DNA from: Isoetes taiwanensis
Taxonomy: Eukaryota; Streptophyta; Lycopodiopsida; Isoetales; Isoetaceae
Direction: 5' to 3'
Assembly: GCA_021234155.1 (NCBI GenBank)
Contig: JAJEKV010000037.1
Span: 372,001-436,000, forward strand
DNA: 64,000 nt
The translations under genes were made by a program, and so were the position numbers. How positions within the stretch are numbered: the stretch's first letter is position 1; every line of letters begins with the position of its first letter. This document shows, piece by piece, positions 46,141 to 57,669 of the stretch. A model generated the notes under the pieces. It did not search any database, was not told where the DNA came from, and worked only from the letters and a program-made list of their open reading frames with translations.

Positions 46141-46422
46141 GGATCAAAGCATGGGGGTGGGGGACACGTTTTGTGTCAGCGACACATGGTGCTTAGTGAG
46201 TGCTTTCTGGGGCTATTTTCTTTGTATTTTTGAAAAAAAAAAATTCTTCTATTTTTTTGATATTTTTTCCAAAAACACATTCATATTACGCCTTGAAGTA
46301 CAGAATTTCAGCTTCATCGGAGTTATAGAAAAAAAGATAAAAATAAGTAAACTTTTTAGGATTAAGTCCTTAGGGGGTGCTTAGGCGAAAAATGCACCCC
46401 CCCAACTCCATGCTTTGACCCT
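46141..46422. mobile_element. MITE-like element, family shared with 11.2-11.5 kb (better copy)
   Basis: The left end GGATCAAAGCATGGGGGTGG and right end CCCCCCCAACTCCATGCTTT (then GACC) are near-inverted repeats. An inner hairpin TGTGTCAGCGACACA follows the left end, and poly-T/poly-A tracts fill the middle. The same layout is seen at 11242-11535. No coding sequence. Confidence 0.65.
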
Positions 46423-47172
46423 AGGGGTCTATAGTTTCAGGATTTGTCATTTTTACATCCATATTAAATCCCCCTAGAACCCCTTGTTATTATGCTACGT
46501 ATAGGAATGTAGCATTGGATGAGCAGGGTCACGACTTGAGGCCGAGAAACATAAAAAACCTCTCCATTTTTTCTCTGATTCATGGATAGGTTGAACGAAA
46601 TCTGCATCCTTATATAGCTTTTATAGTTGCAATTGTGACGATTTTAGGAAGATTTTCTTGTGGATAAGATGAAGAGGTGATTGCTTTTCATGGCAAGGTA
46701 TTGGTGCTGTCGTTTCATGGCAGGGGGGTCAACTTTCCAATTGTTTTGCTGAATTTACATATGATATTGGCATGTGGTTTCATTTTCAAACTTCATTTTG
46801 AATCTACTTGAGATTGGCATGTGGGGTCATTTTTTTTATGGTAGATTCTTCATTATTGGATATAGATTATTCGTTCATTATTGATTGTTGAAATATCCTT
46901 TTCATCTGTATGCTTATGGGATGATTCAGTTGCAGATTTATAGGCGGAAAGGGAGTGTATACCTTTCAATTTCTTACGTTCTTGCTCATATTCCTCTTGT
47001 CTTATTTAGAGTTGGTGCTGGCCACAAACATCCAAGGGTTGGATGTTGTGGTTTGATTGTACTATTGACTTTCATTCTATGGTTTCTAAATCATAGAGTG
47101 ACATGAAAATTCAGGTTTAACCCCATCCTCTTTATGTCAAAAGTAATATTGACAATTTTTTAGTTCAGAAAT
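46423..47172. other. unassigned stretch
   Basis: AT-rich, no motif recognised. An ORF at 46885-47106 (+) has a hydrophobic C-terminus, but has no recognised domain and no supporting context. Confidence 0.3.
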
Positions 47173-47528
47173 AACATTCACTAAAGCATAAGAGTTGGTA
47201 TAACTAATATGGCTAATGGCATTGGCCATCATTATGTCAAAATTAATATTGATGATTTTCTGCATGTGCCAAAATTAATATTGAGTATTTTCTTGTCCAT
47301 GTGTATTGACGATTTCATTGGTCATGCGTTAGAAGGATACATATGGTTGTGAAAATGACCTAGGGTACAAAATGCATGATGTATATAACGAGGAAGCTCC
47401 ATCTTGCAATATATCAAAATAACTAGCCACCATTGATTATCTACTATAATTACACAACCTCCAATAACAGAACTAAAACTGGCTATATATCCCTGATATG
47501 ATTAAAGCAATTTGTGGCCATCACATGT
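47173..47528. repeat. dispersed repeat, copy 1 (partner at 62.5-62.8 kb)
   Basis: About 350 bp matches 62491-62816 in the same orientation. Shared blocks include TATGGCTAATGGC, GTCAAAATTAATATTGA, GTGAAAATGACCT, ATGCATGATGT and AACGAGGAAGCTCCATCTTG. It is not coding and no terminal repeats are visible, so the family is unknown. Confidence 0.75.
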
Positions 47529-49750
47529 AGAGAGGACAAGATAATCGAGTATTGCTTCTTCCTGTGTTAACGTGTCAGGCATTCTTGGTTGTGGCTTCAA
47601 GGCATCCTTCACCCCAATTTGAATAGCAGCAGGTGTTATTAGTAGTCTAACCAAATGGCTGGCAAAAGGGCTTTTCGTTTGGCTTCTGCACGGATCATCT
47701 GTCCATGTGAAAAAGAAGAAATCCTCTCATATTCAAAGGTCATGTGTGTTGTGATGTACAGGTTCTAATCGAGGCCCAACAACGAATTGCCAAGCATTCA
47801 GGTGCTCATCAATTGCTAATGAAGTGAAGAGCATATGTGGGATCAATACCTTCACATTCACACTCACTCATGAGCTTTTGCTTCCTCTTCACACTGTTAG
47901 ATGTTGCATTTAGTTGGATGGATTTGCTTGCTCTATAGTGGACATTTTCTTCGCTGAACTGTAGTCTCCATTGTACTTTGTTTATAACTTTCTCTGAATA
48001 ACAAAGGCTCTCATCCTTCCAAAACAAGGTGCTGCGCACGGAGGGTTGCCCTCCATGGCCGGAGGGTGAAGTGGCATAAATCATACCCACCTGATGATAT
48101 AACAATCACAAAATTGCACAAAATTTGAAGTTTCACAACCTGTCAAATGAAAAGATGAAAAGAACAAAGATCGGATCACTGCCCAGCCAAACATACTATA
48201 AAATATCTGTAAACCACAAAAGTACAAAGCACTAAATGCCAGAAAAGTACAAAGCACTAATCAAGATGATTAATGAAAATAAGACAAAGCATATTCTGCA
48301 CTCCAAATGTCCTACTCATTTTAGAAGATCAATTATACAGCTGTAGTGCTACAAATGTGGTTGAAATTTGATGATCTAGACTCAAGGAACAGAAGCAAAA
48401 ATAACCTGCATCCACCATGCCAACATGGCTGCAAGTCGTGAGAATGCTTCAAAAGATCATGGGGCCAAGTATCAAGCCTTCCAGCTGCATCTCCAATAAT
48501 TAAGCACCTTTTTTCCATGCCCATGCAAAGAAACATCTCACCAAGTGAAATACCTTGGACGGAGGTCTGCGGCGCTTTGGATCATTGCAACCGCTGCTAT
48601 ATTCCAAGCTTAAACCTAAGATGTTTTGTATTTCGTGGAAAATTCTTTAATTTGAGGTATTTGGCTTGTAGTTTAAACTGGGGCATTCAGCCTCCATTAT
48701 GCGCGGATATTCGGCTTACGATATACTAGAATCGAAGCCCATATATGGAGTCTATATTTTCTTCGTATGGCTTTGGATTGAACTTATATAACAGTTGCTG
48801 CTCTGCTATGTTGATAGTATGATAAGAAATGTGTCTGCCCATGCCAAATGGAATTGCATTTTTTAAAACTCGGGCGGCCGCAGGTGTGATTTCACCCTAA
48901 GATAATAATTTGCTACGTATGTTAAGATAATAATTTGCTACGTATGTTGCATCATGCTCATGACTATACAAAGGTTCATGTCAATCAACAAACCATTATG
49001 CCTAGTGAGTGAGTCGGGCCTCTAAGGGAAGAATGCAAAGGATAATGTATGGGGGGATGGAAACAGGAGAGATGATTCCAGGGGGTCTCACGACCGGCAG
49101 GAGCTAGGAGCGGGTCCTGGAATCATTGATCCTGTTTTGTCCCTCCACATCATGGTAAGTGGGGAGCGCCATCAGGTAACTGATCGATTGCAGATGACCG
49201 CTATTGCAGATGACCGCTTGAGCGTGACACTGACTTTTTCCATTCCGGAGGCAAAATCAGCGACCCACTTTCCATGATGTATGGGCATAAGGTAATTGAG
49301 ACTCCAATCTGCAATGGAGGATGGACCTTGCGATGACTTGGTAGGAAAAATGAAAAGTTTATGGATTACAATGGATTGGTGCCCACGACAACATGAAGCA
49401 TGATGGTGCACCAAATGGCAGCATCAAAAAGCATAATTGCAACCCAATTACCATATTGTCCCTCACCAAATGTAAGGGATAATATCCCCTAGAAGCTTAT
49501 TATACCAGTGGCCCAAGTCAGGTATAACGGCATATTAGGGATATTCCCCGTCGAGAGGAGGCACTTTTACATCCGACATGGTGGTGACATGGCACCAATA
49601 TGGCAGTCAACATAGTGTTTAAAAGTAACATGCCAGTCAACAGGGCATATAGGACCATACTCAAAAGTAAAATGGTTAGACAGAATGGTTTCAAATAAAT
49701 AATTTGTCTCAAATAAACAATGTATAACGTTTTTTCTATGTTCATTTGTC
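47529..49750. other. unassigned stretch with small tandem repeats
   Basis: A 25-bp tandem duplication TAAGATAATAATTTGCTACG... lies at about 48898-48948, and a short repeat GCAGATGACCGCT at about 49191-49217. A minus-strand frame at 48105-47809 (98 codons) shows no domain I recognise. No RNA gene was found. Confidence 0.35.
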
Positions 49751-52030
49751 CTATCCTCCGAACAAATAACTTGCAGCCTGGTCTGCATTTCCGTTGAACA
49801 ACTTGAGCCCTTGTATGACAGAAGCTCGGTCAAAACCAAGTCCCATAAGACCCGATATCTTTGCCTCCATATCTGCCTCAGGCTGTCAAATTTCAAGAAT
49901 AAAATGGTTGCTTTAGACATAATTAACTTATTCAATTAAGTACTGGGTCAAAAGTTAATGGACCTGTCTGGCAGATGAGGTAGAAGGCGATTGAGCTGTA
50001 GGAGGTTCCTGTACCACATGCTCATTTCCCCTCTCCATCTGTAGATGTACAGGCAGATCCGTTTCTGCAACAAAAGGCTTAGCAGAGTAAGGATCTAACA
50101 GATTCAACTTTGTGACAAGTGCTTAAAAGACCCAAGTGCATTTTCCAATAGGTCGTTAGATTATATAAGGTAAGCGCAACTCTAGTGTTCCCCATAGAAT
50201 CATGCTATCCTTTATACCAAACATGAGATATGAATCTAAATCCAGATCCAGCTGGCTTCGAACATGCATGGCAGAATGCATTTGAGCTATTCCAGAACTT
50301 TCAAACTATCACTCATCAGAACATGGGGCATTATGCTGCAGCATTACTGTCTTGCATCAGCACAACAAAACCACTATTTTGATCTAGCCAGATTGAATCT
50401 AAAGCCACAATAGATCCAACCATCGCCATTCAATGTGACGGTAACTAGCCTATAAAGTCATTGGGGTGTACACAAATGTACCATCAAGACAAATTATGTA
50501 GCCTGGCCCCCAGTGCCAAGCATATCCATATCAGTTTCCGCTGGAACTTTCCTTGTTTCCATGTCAAGAATACACTAGTAACCAAAGTCCATATCTATTA
50601 TATAATACCTTGAAGAAAAGGAACTGCAATTTCTCCTCCACCCACATGGAGCACATTCTCTTTCAAGTCAATACAACGGAGGTTGGAAAAATGATTAGTA
50701 TCGCTTTAAGCGCTACTAATAAGAGAAGAAAAGGCTGTGCATGGTGACATATTTACTTAATGTTTCCGTAGCATATCAAGCCCAAAAATGAACTCTAAAT
50801 CTGGCTGGTCTAACACTGTAAAGGTACACGGGTAATAGTTCTTGCCAATCTGCACACAAATTTAGAAACCTATAAATAACTGGTTCAAATGCATCTAACC
50901 ATACTCGTTAAGTTGCACTACCTTGAGGGGAGCTACATGTATTCGACCAACAATCTGAGTTTGTCCAACACCTTTGGCAATACCCACATAACGCTTATCT
51001 AGAAGCCTTAAAAGCCTAAACAGTAAAACAAAGTTTTATTGATTACAACACATATCAGCCAATACATTTCACATCATCAACTGGCATAATATCCCATGGA
51101 TGTGATTAATTATCTAAATATACTTGAAGAATTGCAGGTATCTCCATAATAATGCTTGGATCGTAGGAGCTCAGACTTACACACTTGTGCACAAAAGATT
51201 AAAAAGTAGGGTAAGACAATGAAAGCATTACAGTTCAATATTTTGGCTGGAATACTGAAAATGTATAGTGATTGGACAGTTGTATATAAACGGTAAACAT
51301 AAAGTTAAAAGATGAAAATGTAGCTTACCCACGGCGCAAAGACAGGATTTTGAAATTATTGTTATCAGGCCCTTACTTGTCCTACAAATGCGAAGGCGGA
51401 CACAAAAATCATATTTACATCGATCAGTAATGAGTACTTGCATCATACCAACAAAGTTTACCTTTAAAGGAACTCTGTTCACTTCCATATCTACATAAAG
51501 CATAATCTGAAAATCAAAGTTCCATAACCAGAGCAAATGAATCAAACCAATCACTTATATGTATATGAAATGGAGGTATGACAACATTACAACACGAGCA
51601 AACGCTTCAGGATTATGTTCGATTGCTGCCTCCCAATTCTCATCTATGTTTTTCTGTATGGCAAGTTAAATTCAACCATCATTAAGAATAAATATCTGAT
51701 ATGCAAAGAATCCTTGAGTATCTGAACTTTCTAATTCAATTCCTATAATGTCTCTTTTGTTATCTTTTGACATTGGTAGTATTTTGTCCCTAATCATACT
51801 GGATAAAAGAGCAAAAATTTGAGAACTGTATCCATCCTTCCTGGTGCTTGAATTACGAGGGAAGAAAGCTATTCTATAAAGCTACTGTATGCAGGATGCA
51901 ATTAAAGGCAACGGGAATTATATTTTTAGCTGTCAAGGAACTGGGAAAGTATTTGGTGTACCTGTTTAATAGCTTCCTCAATTCTCTTTTGAGGATCTAT
52001 ATCGAACGGGTCAGCATTCTTTGCATTTCA
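49751..52030 (-). pseudogene. DDI1: DDI1-like (ubiquitin receptor with retroviral-type protease fold), decayed
   Basis: DDI1 shuttles ubiquitylated clients to the proteasome and carries an aspartic-protease (RVP) domain between UBL and UBA domains. Minus-strand exons in order: ADPFDID..KRIEEAIKQ (about 52015-51960), NIDENWEAAIEHNPEAFARV (51653 on), MLYVDMEVNRVPLK (about 51510), a broken active-site exon (about 51390-51330), LDKRYVGIAKGVGQTQIVGR (about 51000), YYPCTFTVLDQPDLEFIFGL (about 50840), CIDLKENVLHVGGGEIAVPF (about 50670-50609), a linker (50064-49964), and the UBA domain (49882-49751, LMGLGFDRASVIQGLKLF). Lesions: the catalytic DSGA is destroyed by a net two-base insertion; a one-base loss precedes ADPFD; and the RKHQ exon end reads RKH* (TAA). 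Introns remain, so it is a genomic duplicate. The UBL exons are missing. Confidence 0.85.
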
Positions 52031-52034
52031 ACAA

Positions 52035-53215
52035 TTTCCTGCTTCATGTAAATGTCTTGGATGTACAAAGAGATCAACCATGCAAGTACAATGATCTGTT
52101 GACATTGATGGAGCAATGCCATATTCTTCAATCACCTGAAAATACTCCCTACTCTTTGTAACCAGAATGGCAAGGCTGCATGCCCTAAGAAGACATATAA
52201 AAGTGGCATTAGCTGGCCTAAAGCCATACTATTGCATCTCTTAAAAACACTGAAAGGCCATATTAATCTCATGGTTCATGCCATATCCTCTTATTATTTA
52301 CGTCCGTGTCACGACATCTCGCCTTTGGAAGTTTATCAAGGATTTCTCATGCCCCATCAACTGGGCCACACTTGACATACATTCCTATCAAGATGTTGCC
52401 AACAACACGGTCTCTTTCAAATCCTGTTTCAGCAATCGTAGCATGAATCTTCCGGCCCGTCAATGGCTCCAATGATGCCATAATCTAGATGGTGACCATT
52501 TCCAACATATCCATCCCCATGCATCTTCGGGTACAAGCTGAGAGCGTATGTGATTGTCCAGAAGCAATATATCCTATTTCAAGTTGCATCTTCTTATAGC
52601 ATTTTATCTTGATTCAATCTATTTTCAAGAAATCTTTCAATTAGGACAGTCCAAGTTATTGTGCTTCACTCTGGTAGAATATCAAAAATTCTCTGAGCCT
52701 TCAGAAGTGAGCTGCATTGGGCATATATGTCAGTTAAAGTACTGCCAACAAAAAGATATCCTCTTCGGACCCCTTCAGAAAGCCTCAACATGTAATTCAC
52801 GGCCTTTCACTAATGCTGCAACATTGCCACAAGCTTTTAAAATGCATGTAAGTGTGATTGCTCGGGATAAATGCCCTTAGTTTGCATCTGCTCAAAGCCT
52901 TTAAAAGCATTTAGATCATGTCCTTCCTCAGCATATCCTGTTAGTAATGTATTGCGAAGAACCAGATCTTGGTATGGCATATTGCAAAATGTTTCTTGGG
53001 TCTCTAGAAGAAGACTACGTTTGAAATACATGCCTACCAATACACTGCATACCCCAATTGTACCACTTCCTTGCACAATTTTCTCCCCTTGTCTATGGCT
53101 GCAGTATATGAACAAGCTTTCAAGCTGCAAATAGAAGTGGTAACATTTGGATTCACATTCTCCAATCGCATTTGTTCAAGACAAACTAAAGCTTCTAGAC
53201 ATAATCTAGTTTCTA
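52035..53215 (-). pseudogene. PPR (plant organellar RNA-binding) pseudogene
   Basis: Pieces of pentatricopeptide repeats appear on the minus strand in sensible order: ALVCLEQMRLENVNPN and SLKACSYTAAIDKGR (about 53190-53100), NTLLTGYAEEGHDLNAFKGF (about 52960), a slipped LKACGNVAALVKGRELH (about 52830-52790), GRKIHATIAETGFERD and GNILIGMYVKCGPVDGA (about 52460-52350), then EYGIAPSMSTDHCTCMVDLF (about 52130-52070). This is the PLS-type arrangement of land-plant PPR editing factors (about 35-residue repeats, intronless). Frameshifts and stops in nearly every repeat make it dead. Its downstream end abuts the first DDI1-like exon, as if the two were joined by a rearrangement. Confidence 0.82.
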
Positions 53216-54824
53216 CATGAAGACAGGTATTACATCAAGTGTCCCACATCATGCCGTACGTCTTCCTGAAATCATCTGGACACTCTGAGCAAGAATTATA
53301 GGCGACCTTGAATAATTGCCAACAACACATATCTCCATTGAAGGTGGTCCAAATAGAATAGATGCATAATCTGGCTTTGCTTTGGGCGAACTTCTGTCGG
53401 ACATGGCTACTCCTGATGCCCCTCAAATCCCACATCAGCTCCACGGGTAACAGACCAGCTCCACGGGCTACATCAGTTTAGAAAGGAAAATCTTGATGCC
53501 CTGCGCCGCGGTTACTCGGTTGGAGCATCACGGATCGAAACGCGGTGACCGAGAATTTCTGCCCGAATAGTAGCTTTGAGAGATCATCAGCATATCCTAG
53601 GTATATTCTAGCATATACCTAGGATATGCCATAAACCCACATAAACAAGGGTTTGCCCCCCTAGGGGCAACCCAAAAAGGGGGGAAGGAGGTCCTTGCCA
53701 TATATTGCACCATGATACTTAATAATCGCCATATACAGGGTGTTCAAACTATAGATATTATAAACTATGTTGTGAGCATTTATCAAAAGTTATTTTTTCT
53801 TTCTCACATGTTTCTTTAATGCTTATTATCTTAACATATATAATTCTTATCGGTAAGATGCCTTTGGCATATTCGGTTGATTCCTACCACGTATTTCCGG
53901 GAAAAAAAATAGGGGCTTTAAGAAAAAAAGATGAAAAATGAAAAAGAGGCGGCCCTGTTCTGTTCCGGTGGGCAGGTAGGTCTACCGCAGACAGAATCCG
54001 ATGGTCGTCTGCCATTGCTATGTCTTGCTGGGGATTCTAACCTCAGGTAGGCTGTTCTAGCTCAATAAATCAGCGTGAGGAAGTAGAGGACTTAGCAAAA
54101 ACTGGCAGATTGAAGCTGCTTCAGCAAAAGCCGGCAGAGAAAACCAGCTTGCCTAGGGTTTTTGGAAAATTCGTAGTGAGATTTCATTTTGGGAGCCTGG
54201 AGCTTATTGGAGCTATAGGAACTTTCAAATGGAATTTTTTTTTTCTTTCCATGAATGGAGGCTTAGATTTAGGTTATGGCCGACTTGGCACAAGGGCATC
54301 AAATGGAGACAAAATCGAAAAATCGAAGGTACTTTGGTTTTCGGTTCATTTTCGTTGTGTATTACAGGAAACAGATCTAAGACAAAAGATCTGAGATGAG
54401 TTTGAATTCTAGGTTTAGGTTGAGGCGGAGCCCTTTTGTAAATGATGGCTCAAGACCATTTTTCTTTCCATGTTGGGTTAAAGATCAAGACCGCAAAACT
54501 GAGCTCAAGAACGTAAGCATTTATATCCTCATAAATCAAACAAGGGTTGTGAATTTCTGGTAACAATCCTTTTTTAATGTCGTTATGATGATGAAAATGG
54601 AGCGTTTCCTATGCATTTAAAGCTCCTTATAGCCATTTCATTCTTGGCAGATTTAAGGAGAACCATTTCCCATCTTTTACTTTCTGAAGCAGAGGCTGTA
54701 TGGGGCTTTTTTTGGACGACAGAAAGTATTGCTTTCTCTTTGCGAAGAATAGGAACTCGAACTAGCAACTCTGTTAAAAAAATAAGCCAGCCAAATTTTT
54801 ATTAGACAAAAACAACTCTTGCAG
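53216..54824. other. unassigned stretch with a perfect palindrome
   Basis: CATATCCTAGGTATAT at 53591-53606 is inverted exactly at 53613-53628 (6-nt loop). It is followed by GGGTTTGCCCCCCTAGGGGC, also present around 29.35 kb. The ORF at 54110-54394 (+) has no recognisable domain. No upstream membrane exon of the CLC channel is seen here. Confidence 0.45.
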
Positions 54825-55804
54825 GTGTTTGCCAGGTGCCATTAACAGCTGTTCTTCTTCTATTTGAATTGACTCGTGACTACTTTATTGTATTGCCCTT
54901 AATGGCAGCAGTTGGCTTATCCTCGTGGATTGGATCACTATCGGCAAGGAACAAGAAGTAGTCAACAGGAAACAAGCTTAAAGCTTCTCGGGAGACTAAC
55001 CAAGCTGCACAAAACATCTATTTTCGGCAACAGACATTTGTGATGTTGATGAATCTTTATGTCTAACAGAAACAGATATTGATGAGAAACAGTTGGCAGA
55101 AGAAATTCTAGTAGTCGATGCAATGAGATCTACATTTGTGAAAGTTGCTCCTTATGCAACCCTTGAGGAAACACTGGAGTTAATACTTGCAGAAAAGAAA
55201 TGGTGCGTTTTAATCGTTGAAGATCATCACCTTAAAGGCATCTTAACGCTGGGGGATATTCAAAAAGAAGCAGAGAAGTTCACTACAAATGAAAAGAAGC
55301 AAGAGGTACATGTTTCCAACTGATATCCACAATTTAAAAGATGCATATAAATTAGTGTGCGGAGGACACAGAAATAAGTAAAAACCAACAAATTATGAAA
55401 TAGAGCTAAAATCCACTCATTTTAGCATGTCTAGTTGATGAATGTGAGTTAGTAATGGGATATCCTTCTTTGGAGGTGTATTAGATGAAGCAAAGGGCAG
55501 TTTCACATATTTGTGACAAAGTACGAGCATATAAAGTCATTACTGTAGATGGTGATATGACCCTTGCTACAGCAAAACAGCTTATGGGAGGCCGTGGATT
55601 GAGACAGCTTCCTGCGTCGGGAAATACTGGCAATCTGGTTGGTATCATTGATAGGGAATCCATCAGGCTTGCATGCCGGTAAGTCTTTAGGCATGGTTGA
55701 TTTTTATTATACTCTAATCCATTTAATTTCGATTCAAATCTCTTTCATTCAGAGCTGAGGCGACACGGCGGTTGTTGGCTTACAAAAATGACCAAGAGCA
55801 CTAA
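54825..55804 (+). pseudogene. CLC chloride channel/transporter, C-terminal exons only (status uncertain)
   Basis: Exon 54825-54961 reads VCQVPLTAVLLLFELTRDYF and VLPLMAAVGLSSWIGS, the last helices (about Q-R) of plant CLC-e/f-type proteins that move anions across plastid or Golgi membranes. It then hits TAG (54959-54961) in frame. A different frame resumes with LTETDIDEKQLAEEI, the first CBS domain (VDAMRSTFVKVAPYATLEET; GILTLGDIQKEAEKF) to a donor at 55306. Exon 55485-55678 holds CBS2 (TLATAKQLMGGRGLRQLPAS), and exon 55753-55804 ends AYKNDQEH*. CBS exon phases are clean. The 12 upstream helices are absent from the preceding kilobases. Either an unrecognised intron bridges the TAG, or this is a truncated duplicate with a stop; I favour the latter. 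Confidence 0.75.
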
Positions 55805-56690
55805 GTTATATTTATGCCATTAACAAACACTAATTGTTTTGTATCAAAACTACACCAGATAAACTAGCGGCTGAGCCAATTTAGTGAGCATACCTTATGA
55901 TTGAGCCCACCAAGAAGTTGCTGAAGTTGCCCACATTAATCGTTGCTGATAACTTCATTATACATGTCTATTAGACTATGCCCACTGATTTCAACTAACT
56001 GGAACAATATTATTTGCAAGGTTTACCAATGCGGTGATTCATTGAAGTGAATCCTTGGATTCTTAGGAGCGAATCACGTGATTCGCTTGAGTTGAGCTAC
56101 TCACAATGATGTGGCATCTATGTGGTATTTTTTTGCGTGTTTTCTCCTTTGATCGTGTATTTTGCACAACTGAAAATACGGCCTGCACACCTAAGCATGC
56201 ATCTAACCTACAAGCTTCACGAGGTAGCATTGCTCAAGTTTCAATTATTTGCCCAATGTCATAGCAGAAATGTTTGCTGCACATACAAGTTCCACTAAGG
56301 CACTGCTAACTTGTGCTATAGCTGTTTTAGACTTTCCCATGTTTCATTTTAATATTAGGTCTTAACAAGGGTGCTCATGCAGACAAGCACAATCGAGACA
56401 TTTCTTTTACAACTTCAAGCAAAACACGACGTATTGTGTTCTAACTAGATTAGCTTAGACTTAAATGTTGTATGGGCTCTGATTATGGTTTGATCTGCCA
56501 CCACACTCAGCATCGCAGTTGGGTATATTCTAGTCTAGATAAAGAATGGGCCTATTTACTGCCTTCTACAACACCTTAGAAGTTGAATGAACTTTCTCTG
56601 TTCAAGAAAGAAACTGTCCAAGGAGTCATTCTCGTACGGCCATGCAAAATCACACATTAATAATCAAGAGCAGCAACACTATCCAGTGAT
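55805..56690. other. unassigned stretch
   Basis: AT-rich flank after the CLC stop codon. No coding motif, RNA gene or element boundary recognised. Confidence 0.35.
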
Positions 56691-56699
56691 GACACAACT

Positions 56700-57150
56700 A
56701 TACATCATCGGTAAAAAAGTGATTTATAAGGATAAATCCTGAACTAGGATCCAAATGCACAATATCATAAAAACATCGTTGTGCAAGCTCAATGTTGCCA
56801 AGCATCCTGCAAAGACTAAGAAAGGTCTTCCAGCTACAAACATCAAGTAGCATGGCAATCAATATATGTGTTATGCATCTCTAAAACACATGCCATGGCC
56901 AAGGAGTTCAACCATGCATTTATAGTGAAATATGCTATGTGTTATTCTATGGCATTCTACAATGGACTGAAAATACCAAGGCCTCCACGACAACTTGCAC
57001 TAAGAATGCCAGTGTATGTAGCATGATTTGACATGATGTAGATATTCTGTAGCCAATATGAAATGGCATTGGCACTATTTTCAATGCCCTCTTTGTGTTC
57101 GGCACCTATGCGAAAAGATAAAACGGGATGAGTCTGAGTCCACAACAACA
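56700..57150 (-). pseudogene. PPR protein C-terminal (E-domain) scrap
   Basis: Minus-strand pieces read NHATYTGILSA (about 57040-57010), and then WKTFLSLCRMLGNIELAQRC with FYDIVHLDPSSGFIL (about 56830-56745). The latter matches the E-domain pattern W..LL..C...GN.EL...CF..V..LDP of PPR editing factors. Stops surround both pieces. It is on the same strand as the PPR pseudogene at 52-53 kb but lies upstream of it in reading order, so it is a separate copy or a rearranged part. Confidence 0.6.
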
Positions 57151-57159
57151 CGGAACCTC

Positions 57160-57669
57160 CATCTCACACGAATGCATAAAAATTAATCATATGTTCTACT
57201 TTCTAGTTCTTATGCAACTCTATCTCAGCTTATAAGGTAATGCAAATGGTGCATGTTCTTTTGCATCTCAAGGATGTCCAGCATTGAGATCTATTCGACT
57301 TAGCACAAAACTTCTTTTGCAGCGGGTTGGAGAATAAAACTTCTTTTGCAGCGGGTTGCCGCGATAAATTTCTTGTATACATAATTGTATTAGAATATAT
57401 CTACTCTACAATTTACATTGTTGGCTTTTCTACTTAGGAAAAATAGTCAAGAAAAAATGTACAGGAATAATTATTTTAAGCCGACTCTAAATACTTGTAA
57501 ATGTAATGATAGTGATAACTTTAGCCAAATGTATATGTAACACACCTAGGGGGTTGAGGGGTAAGTAAATGGTTTCTATTCTTAACCTCAGATCAAGAAT
57601 ATTTAAAAGAATTTCAATGGTTGGGAAACAAATTGAATATGATGTCTATACTAAGGTACGGTAGATATC
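57160..57669. other. unassigned stretch
   Basis: No gene. A 27-bp near-tandem phrase (AAAACTTCTTTTGCAGCGGGTTG) occurs twice at about 57307-57358. Confidence 0.35.

Noticed and set aside
47809-48105. 98-codon minus-strand ORF
   Set aside because: No domain recognised and no splice context; could be part of an unknown gene but not supportable.
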